Source: Intrasporangium flavum (GTDB lineage Bacteria; Actinomycetota; Actinomycetes; Actinomycetales; Dermatophilaceae). From it: DNA of 64,000 nucleotides. The notes beneath the pieces were generated by a model. The model saw only the letters and a list, made by a program, of their open reading frames with translations, searched no databases and was not told where the DNA came from. Within the stretch, counting starts at the first letter, position 1. Every line of letters starts with the position of its first letter. This document shows positions 38,503 through 45,941 of the stretch, piece by piece. The position numbers and the translations under genes were made by a program. The DNA is taken from assembly GCF_001956915.1 (NCBI RefSeq), contig NZ_MLJO01000008.1, positions 109,717 through 173,716 of the forward strand, in the 5' to 3' direction.

Positions 38503-39668
38503 GACGCCGCTCCCGCGAACGCCGGCGCCAGCGGCACCGCGACCGCGCCGTGCGCGCTGGCCACCGCGTCGGCGAGCCGGCCCGCGGCATCGGCGAGCTC
38601 GGGCAGCGCCACGCCGGCAGCGGCGGTGCGCAGGAAGCGCAGGCAGCGGTCGGGCATCCGCGGCATCGGCTTGGCCGGGTTCGGCGTCCGCTCGGCGCCG
38701 TCGACGAGCTCGGCCACGCACCACGACCCCGCCAGCCACGCCCACGCCTCGCTCGCGAGGGCGAGGTCGGCGTCGAAGGCCTCGGTGGCGACCCCGGGCC
38801 AGGCCTGCGCCGCCACGGCGCGCCACCGCTCGAGCGCCACCTGCGCAGCGGACGCCTCGAGCGACCAGGCGCACCAGCACGTCGGCCACGGCACCCGCAG
38901 GTAGGCGACGTCCCAGGCGACCGGACGCCACAGTGCGAACTCGAAGTCGAGCAGGCGCACCCCGGCGTCGGTCAGCAGGTTGTTGTCGGGGCACATGTCG
39001 GCCGCCGACAGGCTCGAGGCGTCGACGCGGAAGCGGTCCGGCACCGTGCGCAGCACGTCCCACGCGGCGTCGGGCACGTCGACGCCGAGCGCCCGCGACA
39101 GCCGCGCCCAGTCCCCCGCGGCCGCGTCGAGGTGCGCCGGCAGGTAGTCGACGACGAGGTCGGCTCCCGCCCGGGCGCGGACGCCGTCGACGAAGGCGGC
39201 CTCGAGCCCGCGCCCGGCGACGTGCAGGAGGGCCAGGCCCTCGGCCCAGTCGGCGAGCGAGCCGGCGGCCGCGTCGGGGTCGGGCCCGAGCAGATGGGAG
39301 GCCAGGTGCGGCGCGTCACCGAGGTCGGACAGCACGACGACCCGTGGGTCGGTGCTCTCGGCGAGCAGCCGCGGGGCCGGCGCCCCGGGCACCGTCGAAA
39401 GGGCCGCGAGCGCGGCGGCCTCGCGCGCCCACGGAGCCTCGACCTCGTCGGTGAGGTAGCGCTTCACGATCACCGACCCGCCCGACGCGTCACGGGCCCG
39501 CACCACGAGGGTGCGGCGGCTGCCCGGGAAGGCGGCGCCGTCCGGCTCGAGCTCGGCGGCCAGGAGCCGGCCGGCCACCTCGAGGGTCTCGCCGACGAGG
39601 TCGTCCTTCGAGCCGGTCCCGCTGGCCGCAGCCACGGGGCCGCCCGTCGTGTCGCTGGCGTCGGTCAC
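38499..39668 (-). CDS. Aminoglycoside/choline-kinase-like phosphotransferase
   Basis: 389 residues with an APH-type kinase fold. ATP Lys is in VIVKRYL; the catalytic loop is altered to SLSAADMCPDNNLLTDAG, where D and N of HxDxxxxN-type loops can be aligned (AADMCPDNNLL), and the metal motif is LLDFEFALWRP (DFE). The first His of the usual HGD is absent, so activity on typical substrates is uncertain. GTG start overlaps the SRPBCC stop (GTGA). Confidence 0.8.
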   Translation of the reverse strand: MTDASDTTGGPVAAASGTGSKDDLVGETLEVAGRLLAAELEPDGAAFPGSRRTLVVRARDASGGSVIVKRYLTDEVEAPWAREAAALAALSTVPGAPAPRLLAESTDPRVVVLSDLGDAPHLASHLLGPDPDAAAGSLADWAEGLALLHVAGRGLEAAFVDGVRARAGADLVVDYLPAHLDAAAGDWARLSRALGVDVPDAAWDVLRTVPDRFRVDASSLSAADMCPDNNLLTDAGVRLLDFEFALWRPVAWDVAYLRVPWPTCWCAWSLEASAAQVALERWRAVAAQAWPGVATEAFDADLALASEAWAWLAGSWCVAELVDGAERTPNPAKPMPRMPDRCLRFLRTAAAGVALPELADAAGRLADAVASAHGAVAVPLAPAFAGAAS

Positions 39669-40168
39669 CGGGCCACTGTGCCAGAGCCTCCCGGCTCGCC
39701 CGTGCCGGAGGGCCGCCCGAGCCAGGCGGCCAGGCCCCGCTCCCCCGCCCGCATCATCCACGTGTGGTTGAGCCGGAGCACCGGGGCTGCCACGGGCGTG
39801 AGGCGCTCGAGGCCGCCGGTCGTCACCACCGCCTCCTGGGTGTACCGGGCGAGGGTCACCGTCCGGCCGGGCGTGGGGCGGCCCGGCCCGGGCTCGAGGC
39901 GGAACTCGCTCCAGCCCTCGAGGTCGCCACCGATCCGCACGCGGAGCACACCCGCCTCGGCGTCCTCGACCTCCCGGGTCAGCACGAGGTCCAGGGTGTA
40001 GGGCAGGAGGCTGCGTACGTACGCATGGCCGCTGTCGGCGTCGATGCGTCGGACCCGGCGCACCTGGGGCCACCACCGCGGGTAGGCGTCGACGTCGGCG
40101 AGCGCCGCGAACGTCGCGGCGGTGTCGGCCGGCACGACCCATGTGTGCCGGAAGCGGAACGGACGCAC
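39665..40168 (-). CDS. SRPBCC (polyketide cyclase/START-like) protein
   Basis: 167 residues with a helix-grip fold pattern: FRFRHTWVVPADTAATFAAL (exactly the first strand and helix), then AYPRWWPQVRRVRRID, typical of SRPBCC proteins that hold a hydrophobic ligand. GTG 40168 has a GGTGGAG RBS. First gene of the operon with the phosphotransferase and GNAT, so it may bind or present their common substrate (inference). Confidence 0.85.
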   Translation of the reverse strand: MRPFRFRHTWVVPADTAATFAALADVDAYPRWWPQVRRVRRIDADSGHAYVRSLLPYTLDLVLTREVEDAEAGVLRVRIGGDLEGWSEFRLEPGPGRPTPGRTVTLARYTQEAVVTTGGLERLTPVAAPVLRLNHTWMMRAGERGLAAWLGRPSGTGEPGGSGTVAR

Positions 40169-40271
40169 GGCTCCACCCTCGCACTGTCCGGGGGCCGAGT
40201 GGGTGGCCGGACCGGGCCGCGTCTCGGCGCCGTGGCGTGGGTGTCGTGACCGGCGGGGCAGGGCGTGGCGC

Positions 40272-40785
40272 CGGGGACGCATCAGGCCCTGACCGGCTGC
40301 TGCGTCCCCGACGTCGTCCCGCCCCTGGGAGGTGGTCCGTCGCTCGCCCTGCGGCGGGCGACGGCTCCACCGTCACCCCGGTCCCGTCGACCGGGGGTGG
40401 GGCTTCGGACGTTCCCTCCACGGCCGTCCGAAGCCCCGGACGACGGCGGTGCGTTCGGGGGCGCACCGCCGCCGTCACTTGGTGAGACGGTGCAAGGCGC
40501 GGATCATGACAGGGTTTTCACGGGATCCCGGAACTTTTTCTCGCCGGTTCCGGTCCGGTCGTCGCCGCCCGCGCGACGGCCCCACGCTCGCCGCGACCGC
40601 ATCCGCCGGACGCGTCACGGATACGGGCAGGGGTTTGTCGATTTCGCCCCGCGTTCGCCCACTGTTTGGCACGATGAGGTCCACGGAGGGTCGCGCCGGG
40701 AACCCCTGCTCGGCGACGGCCCTCCGTGCTGCGCCCCTCCCAGGCGCGCGGGGCTTCCGCCGCTTCCCACGTGCGGAAGCCCCGC
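40272..40785. other. Gene-free stretch with five strong hairpins
   Basis: Between 40169 and 40882 no convincing gene is visible. Perfect or near-perfect stems: H0 CGGGGACGCA (40272-40281/40301-40310), H1 GGGGCTTCGGACG (40399-40411/40425-40437), H2 15 bp with one mismatch (40439-40453/40462-40476), H3 CACGGAGGG (40682-40690/40720-40728), H4 GCGGGGCTTCCGC (40748-40760/40773-40785). H1 and H4 share GGGGCTTC. H0-H2 may regulate the SRPBCC operon; H3-H4 precede the plus-strand gene. Confidence 0.55.
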
Positions 40786-40882
40786 ACCTCCCCCACCCGA
40801 CGCGTCGCCCTCGGGAGGTCTGCCACCATGGGGTGGCTCGGTGCCGACCGCCCGGGCGCATCGACGTCGGACGGGGGTCCAC

Positions 40883-41293
40883 GTGTCCTGGGACCAGGAC
40901 CGGATGATCGACGCCGCGTACCGCCGCCGGGAGAACGCGGCGCAGTACGCGGCCTGGCTCGACGTGCTCGCCCCGCGCTTCGCCCAGCTCGCCCGACGGC
41001 GCACGCGGGAGGTCTCCGCGACGACGCCCCGACGGCTCCCCCTGCCCCGTCGGCGCCGACCGTCGTGGCCGGTCACCGTCACCTCGTTCACCCCGCCGGG
41101 GCGGACTCCGGAGCTGCGGCTCGAGCTCGTCGTCCACGGCGACGGCACGTGGCGGCACGTGCGCGACGGCCGGCGGCACCGCGACGTGCGACCCGGCGCC
41201 GAGTCGCTCGGACTGCTCCTGGCCGAGTTCGAGGCCTCGTTCTCCGCCGAGCTCGACCGCATCGACCCGGGCCGTGCCGCCCGGCGGCGCTAG
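40883..41293 (+). CDS. Hypothetical Arg-rich protein
   Basis: 136 residues, not recognised. Starts VSWDQDRMIDAAYRRRENAA, an amphipathic helix, has a basic proline/arginine patch in the middle (PRRLPLPRRRRP) and a C-terminal beta-rich part LRLELVVHGDGTWRHVRDG followed by a helix. No signal peptide. GTG start is inferred from the beginning of protein-like sequence; RBS is weak. Its TAG stop overlaps the stop of the convergent beta-helix gene in the tetramer CTAG. Confidence 0.6.
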   Translation: MSWDQDRMIDAAYRRRENAAQYAAWLDVLAPRFAQLARRRTREVSATTPRRLPLPRRRRPSWPVTVTSFTPPGRTPELRLELVVHGDGTWRHVRDGRRHRDVRPGAESLGLLLAEFEASFSAELDRIDPGRAARRR

Positions 41294-42744
41294 CCGTTGG
41301 GCTGGAACTCGTAGGCTCCGCGGTCGTCGTAGGTGCGGACGCCCGCCCCCCGGTTGGTGGTCGCGGGGTCGTCGACCCGGGTGCGGGAGGCGGCGTCGGT
41401 CGCGGCCTGCCCGGGGGCGCTGGAGTCCGCCGAGTCGATGGCGGGCGACCCGGCCCGGAGGGTGAGGACCCCGCCGGGAGCGTTGGTGAACAGCGGGTCC
41501 GCCTGGAGGCCGTGCAGGTCCTGCCCGCTGTCCTCCTGCATGGCCGCCAGCGAGGAGTAGGACGTCGAGCCCCAGACGATCATCGTGCCGGCCACACTGA
41601 GGTTGAGGACGTCGTAGTCCAGGCTGGTGCCGAGCACCGAGTTCTTGTCGACCCGGATGTTCCCGGCGTTCCGTGGGCACTTGACGTACCCGCCGGCCCC
41701 GTCGGGACAGTTGACGGCGTTCTCGACGGAGATGTTGTTGACGATCCGGTACCCGCTGGACACCCCTGCGGCGATGCCTTCGAGGTTGATCCCCGAGGTG
41801 GCGTTTCCGTACACGGTGTTGCCGATGATCCAGCCGCCCGTCACGCCCGAGCTGTCGATGCCGTGGTCGCCGGTGATGCAGCCGGCGGTGTTGCCGGTGG
41901 CCGGGTGGCTGCAGTTGGTCAGGGCTGCGGTGCTGAAGCCCTTGTTGGCGTAGACGACGTTGTCGATGATCTTGTTGCGGTCACCGCCCGGGAACATCTG
42001 GATCCCGGAGTCCTCGTTGTGGTGCACCCGGTTGCCGCTGACGAGGTTCCCCGGCGCCCGCAGGTCGATCCCCACCGCGTTGCGGACGTAGCCGTAGGCG
42101 TTGCCGGCGACCTCGTTGCCGACGATCTGGTTGGCGGTCGACCCGTTGGTCACGAAGATCCCCGACGCCGAGTTGTTGAGGACCTTGTTGCCCTTGAGCA
42201 CCGAGCTCGTCATCGCGTTGAGGTACATCCCGTACGCCGCCGACCCCGACACGCGCCTGCCGGAGGTCTGCACCGTGTTGCCGGTGAGGGTCAGCCCCGT
42301 GGCGTTGTAGACGTAGACGCCGTTGCTCGTCGTGTTCTGGATCGTGAAGCCGGACACGGTGATCCAGCTCTGGTTGGAGATCGTGAACCCGTGCCGCGCC
42401 CCGGAGACGACGACGGCGTTGCCGGTGACCGGGCGGAAGGTGATCGGTGCGGTCTTCGTGCCGGAGTGCCAGGGGAACACCTCGCCGGTGTAGGTGCCGG
42501 CGTACACGACGACGATCTGGCCGGCCGTCGCGGCCTTGGCCGCCTTGACGATGGTGCAGTACGGCAGGGACGAGGTGCCCGAACCCGTGTCCGAGCACCC
42601 GGTCTTGCGGACGAAGACGTAGATCTGCGCCCCGTCGGCGGCCCCGAGCGGGGCGAGCCCCAGCCCGAGGGCGAGCACGCCGGCGGCGAGCACCGCCCGG
42701 CGCCTCAGGGCGCGTGCGTGTACGTGAGTTCGTGCTCCTGCCAT
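41290..42744 (-). CDS. Secreted right-handed beta-helix protein
   Basis: 484 residues. Signal peptide about 1-38 (RRR, then a Leu/Ala/Gly stretch ending GAADGA). Opening IYVFVRKTGCSDTGSGT and YAGTYTGEVF match DUF1565-like starts of beta-helix proteins. Many N/G-rich coils follow (ISNQSWITVSGFTIQN, VLKGNKVLNNSASGIFV, NQIVGNEVAGNAYG), typical PbH1 repeats. The C-terminal SPAIDSAD ... DRGAYEFQP resembles choice-of-anchor Q type domains. Related proteins bind or cleave polysaccharides; no catalytic residues could be assigned. ATG 42744; the 160-base spacer upstream has no clear promoter. Confidence 0.9.
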   Translation of the reverse strand: MAGARTHVHARALRRRAVLAAGVLALGLGLAPLGAADGAQIYVFVRKTGCSDTGSGTSSLPYCTIVKAAKAATAGQIVVVYAGTYTGEVFPWHSGTKTAPITFRPVTGNAVVVSGARHGFTISNQSWITVSGFTIQNTTSNGVYVYNATGLTLTGNTVQTSGRRVSGSAAYGMYLNAMTSSVLKGNKVLNNSASGIFVTNGSTANQIVGNEVAGNAYGYVRNAVGIDLRAPGNLVSGNRVHHNEDSGIQMFPGGDRNKIIDNVVYANKGFSTAALTNCSHPATGNTAGCITGDHGIDSSGVTGGWIIGNTVYGNATSGINLEGIAAGVSSGYRIVNNISVENAVNCPDGAGGYVKCPRNAGNIRVDKNSVLGTSLDYDVLNLSVAGTMIVWGSTSYSSLAAMQEDSGQDLHGLQADPLFTNAPGGVLTLRAGSPAIDSADSSAPGQAATDAASRTRVDDPATTNRGAGVRTYDDRGAYEFQPNG

Positions 42745-42906
42745 GGCGGATCCCCTGCCGTCTCCGCGCCGTGGCTCGGCCGGTCTGCTTCCGACGGCCG
42801 CGGCTAGCGGCCAGTCTGCGCACCGTCCCGCCGCCGGCACGTCCCCCAGACGTCCGAGGTCGGTCTACGTCGTCTGCTGTACTCCCGATCGGTGCCGGGA
42901 CGCAGA

Positions 42907-42935
42907 AAGGCCCCGGTCGCGAGGACCGGGGCCTT
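42907..42935 (-). terminator. Terminator of tRNA-Thr
   Basis: AAGGCCCCGGTC and GACCGGGGCCTT with a five-base loop; on the minus strand it ends in a short U-run (CCTTTCT). Six bases beyond the tRNA 3' end. Confidence 0.85.
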
Positions 42936-42940
42936 GTCTG

Positions 42941-43014
42941 AGCCGCTTGTCGGAATCGAACCGACGACCTATTCATTACGAGTGAATCGCTCTGGCCGAC
43001 TGAGCTAAAGCGGC
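42941..43014 (-). tRNA. tRNA-Thr (anticodon CGT)
   Basis: 74 bases. Acceptor GCCGCTT/AAGCGGC, D-stem GCTC/GAGC, anticodon stem ATTCA/TGAAT with loop CTCGTAA (anticodon CGU, reads ACG), T-stem GTCGG/CCGAC with TTCGATT loop, discriminator U. CCA is not encoded. A strong terminator follows. Proximity to holB-tmk and TAP hydrolases matches a common actinobacterial neighbourhood. Confidence 0.97.
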
Positions 43015-43261
43015 AGGTCGCGACGGCCCACACGGGGTGGCCCGGCACGGTGGTTGAGTATACGCATCGCCCCGGTCCGAGAGAAATCGGCCGGACCCGA
43101 GCGCCGGGGCCGCGCCGGACGCCCCCGTCGGCCACCCCGCCACGGGCCACGGAACCCTCGTGACCACCCTCACCCGGGTCGCGGGAATGACACGCCGGAG
43201 CGCCGTCCTTGTCCCCCTCGTGAGTGACACCAACGAGACGAACGAGACGGACGAGAGCACG

Positions 43262-44188
43262 ATGCGCGCCATGACCTACGACGCGTACGGCGACCCGGAC
43301 GTCCTGCGCCTGACCCGGCAGCCGCGCCCGCGGCTCGGCCCCGGCGAGGTCCTCGTGCGGGTCCGGTCGGCGTCGGTCAACCCCGTCGACTGGAAGCTGA
43401 TGTCCGGGGGCCTCGACGCCGTCATGGACGTCCGCTTCCCGGTCGTGCCCGGCTGGGACGTCGCCGGCGTCGTCGAGGCGGTCGGCTTCGACACCCCGGA
43501 GTTCGCGCCGGGTGACGAGGTCGTCGCCTACGCCCGCAAGGACTACGTGCACGGCGGCACCTTCGCCGAGCTCGTCACGGTGCCGGCCCGGGCCCTGGCC
43601 CCCCGGCCGCGCAGCCTCTCGTGGGACGAGGCGGCCGGATTGCCGCTCGCGGGCCTCACCGCGCTGCGGGTCCTCAAGCGCCTCGGCGTCGGCGAGGGCG
43701 ACACCGTGCTCGTGCACGGCGCGGCCGGCGGCGTCGGCTCGCTGGGCGTGCAGCTGGCCCGCTCGCTCGGGGCCCGCGTCATCGGCACCGCGTCCGAGCA
43801 CAGCCACGACCGCCTCCGCGCCCTGGGCGCCGAGCCGGTCACCTACGGCGAGGGGCTCGCCGACCGCGTCCGGGCGCTGGCGCCCGAGGGCGTCGACGCC
43901 GTCGCCGACTTCGTCGGTGGCGTGCTCGACACGACGCTCGCCGTGCTCGCCGAGGGCGGCCGGCACGCGTCGATCGCCGACGCGTCGGTGGCGCAGGCCG
44001 GCGGCTCCTACGTCTGGGTCCGCCCCGACGGCGTCGAGCTGGCCGAGCTCGGCGACCTCGCCGACGCCGGCGCGCTGACCGTGCCCGTCGCGCGGACCTT
44101 CCCGCTCGAGGAGCTAGCCGAGGCGTTCCGCTTCAGCGCCGAGGGCCACGCCGCCGGCAAGGTCGTCGTCCGCGTCTCCGAGGACTGA
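43262..44188 (+). CDS. NADP-dependent quinone-oxidoreductase-like protein (MDR family)
   Basis: 308 residues of the zinc-free medium-chain reductase type. GroES-like domain: SVNPVDWKLMSGG, PGWDVAGVVEAVG, FAPGDEVVAYARKD. Rossmann domain: VHGAAGGVGSLGVQLAR, key part AAGGVGSLG. Catalytic zinc ligands are absent, as in quinone reductases and enone reductases. ATG 43262 is chosen; an in-frame GTG 43220 would add a Thr/Asn/Glu-rich tail. Monocistronic with a strong terminator. Confidence 0.9.
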   Translation: MRAMTYDAYGDPDVLRLTRQPRPRLGPGEVLVRVRSASVNPVDWKLMSGGLDAVMDVRFPVVPGWDVAGVVEAVGFDTPEFAPGDEVVAYARKDYVHGGTFAELVTVPARALAPRPRSLSWDEAAGLPLAGLTALRVLKRLGVGEGDTVLVHGAAGGVGSLGVQLARSLGARVIGTASEHSHDRLRALGAEPVTYGEGLADRVRALAPEGVDAVADFVGGVLDTTLAVLAEGGRHASIADASVAQAGGSYVWVRPDGVELAELGDLADAGALTVPVARTFPLEELAEAFRFSAEGHAAGKVVVRVSED

Positions 44189-44205
44189 CCGGCACGCGCA
44201 CGCGC

Positions 44206-44242
44206 GGTGGCGTCAGGGCGCTCCGAGCGCCCTGACGCCACC
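44206..44242. terminator. Perfect 17-bp hairpin between convergent genes
   Basis: GGTGGCGTCAGGGCGCT-CCG-AGCGCCCTGACGCCACC, 18 bases after the reductase stop and 51 before the hydrolase stop on the other strand. Confidence 0.75.
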
Positions 44243-44292
44243 GGCATGCCCGACGCGTCGGTGCACCACGCACACCCCCCGCATCGTGCGCG

Positions 44293-45930
44293 TCAGGCGC
44301 AGTGAGCGCCGTCCTTGGGCACGAGCGAGCGCACGAGGTAGTTCTCGACGATCGCGTCGGCGCAGTCGTTGCCGTTGTCGTACACGCCGTGGCCGTCGGC
44401 GACGACGCTGACGAAGCGCGACCCGAAGATCGCGTGCGCCATGCGCTGCGTCTGGTCCAGCGGTGTCGTCAGGTCGCCCTCGTTGCCGAGGACGAGCACC
44501 GGCGTCGTCGGGTCGGCCGTGATGACGAGGTGGGTGCGCTGCGTGCCCGACCACGCCGCGCAGGAGTCCTGCACCTCGGCGAACAGGTGGGCGTAGAGGG
44601 GGTGCGCGGCCAGCACCTTGGCGGTCGGGCGCATCGACGTCGAGGCGTCGGAGGGCCAGTCGGCGCAGTGGATCGGCAGGTGCACCGACTCGTAGCCGCC
44701 GTAGTAGGTGCCGTCGGAGTCGCGTGACACCGCGTCCTCGGCGAGCCACAGGAGGCCGGAGCCGTCGTCGTCCTCCAGCGCCGAGCGCAGCGCCTCGACG
44801 GCGTCGCCCCACATCGACTGGTCGCGCATGGCGCCGGCCAGGCCGGTGGCCGCCCACCCCTCGGTCAGCACCGGGATGCCGGGCTCGTCGGTCGGCATCG
44901 GCGTGCGGTCCAGCCGGTCGAGGAAGGCGACGAGGCGCCGCGCGGCGACGGCGTGGTCATCGCCCAGCGGGCAGTCGCCGTCCTCGACGCAGGAGTCGAC
45001 GAAGTCGGCGAACACCGAGTCCGCCTCTCCTGCCGACTGTTCGGCCCAGTAGTCGATGTCGTCCTGGGTCACCGCCGACGACGACACGTAGTCAGGGTCG
45101 ACGGCCGAGTCGATGACGGTGTAGCCGACCCGGTCGGGGAACTGCGCCGCGTAGAGCGCGCCGATGAGGGTGCCGTAGCTGATGCCGTAGTAGTTGAGGT
45201 GCGTGTCGCCGACGGCGGCCCGCAGGATGTCGAGGTCCTTGGCCACCTGCTCGCTACCCATCGCCCGGGCCAGCGGCCCGCCGCGCTCGAGGCACCCGGC
45301 GAGCCGCGCCACGCGCGCCCGGTCCAGCGCCCGACGCTCGGCGGCGGTCTCCGGGGTCGGGTCCGAGGCGTACATCGCGTCGAGGTCGCGGGGTCGCATG
45401 CACGTGAAGCCGCCCGAGCCGCCGATGCCGCGCGGGTCGAAACCGACGACGTCCCAGACCCCGCGGATCGACTCCGAGAAGTAGTCGGGGGCCTGGTCCA
45501 CCATCTCGACGCCCGAGGCACCGGGGCCGCCGGGGTTGACGAAGAGCGTGCCGCGGCGCTGGTCCGGGTGCGTGGCCGGGAGGCGGCGCAGGGCGATCCG
45601 CACCGTCTCGCCGCGCGGGTCGAGGTAGTCGACCGGCACGGAGACCGTCGCGCACTGGTCGGTGTCGCCGGCCGACGCGCCGGCGCAGGTGCCCCAGGCG
45701 GCCTTCTGGGCGTAGAACGTCTCGAGACCCTGCGGCAGCGGCGTGGTCGGGTCGGACAGCTCGACCGGCTCGGTGTCCGAGCCGGACTCGGCGGCGGCGA
45801 CCGGTGCGGGGGCCGCCGGCACGGCGGTCGAGGCGGTCGTCGACGTCGGGTGTGCCGGTCGGCGGGCGGGCTGCGGCCCGGTGGCCAGCCAGAACATCGC
45901 TCCCAGCACCGCGAGGGCGGTGAGGGGCAC
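44293..45930 (-). CDS. TAP-type alpha/beta hydrolase, copy 3
   Basis: 545 residues with an N-terminal hydrophobic anchor (LTALAVLGAMFWLATG) and an S33-like hydrolase. Oxyanion NPGGPGASGV, nucleophile elbow YGISYGTLIG, Asp in VLGNEGDLTTPL, His in VADGHGVYDNG; the C-terminal TAP-like domain ends VPKDGAHC. Related proteins are secreted tripeptidyl aminopeptidases. The start is uncertain: GTG 45930 lies 11 bases after the stop of copy 2; GTG 46011 inside copy 2 would give a longer basic N-terminus. Last of three tandem paralogues. Confidence 0.88.
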   Translation of the reverse strand: MPLTALAVLGAMFWLATGPQPARRPAHPTSTTASTAVPAAPAPVAAAESGSDTEPVELSDPTTPLPQGLETFYAQKAAWGTCAGASAGDTDQCATVSVPVDYLDPRGETVRIALRRLPATHPDQRRGTLFVNPGGPGASGVEMVDQAPDYFSESIRGVWDVVGFDPRGIGGSGGFTCMRPRDLDAMYASDPTPETAAERRALDRARVARLAGCLERGGPLARAMGSEQVAKDLDILRAAVGDTHLNYYGISYGTLIGALYAAQFPDRVGYTVIDSAVDPDYVSSSAVTQDDIDYWAEQSAGEADSVFADFVDSCVEDGDCPLGDDHAVAARRLVAFLDRLDRTPMPTDEPGIPVLTEGWAATGLAGAMRDQSMWGDAVEALRSALEDDDGSGLLWLAEDAVSRDSDGTYYGGYESVHLPIHCADWPSDASTSMRPTAKVLAAHPLYAHLFAEVQDSCAAWSGTQRTHLVITADPTTPVLVLGNEGDLTTPLDQTQRMAHAIFGSRFVSVVADGHGVYDNGNDCADAIVENYLVRSLVPKDGAHCA

Positions 45931-45941
45931 GACGAGTCGGG

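Noticed and set aside
40265..41293. Long plus-strand frame continuing upstream of the hypothetical Arg-rich protein
   Set aside because: The upstream part consists of the hairpins and has no protein-like pattern; the start was placed at GTG 40883.
42745..42906. Riboswitch upstream of the beta-helix gene (c-di-AMP or c-di-GMP type)
   Set aside because: I looked for conserved elements of both classes and found none.
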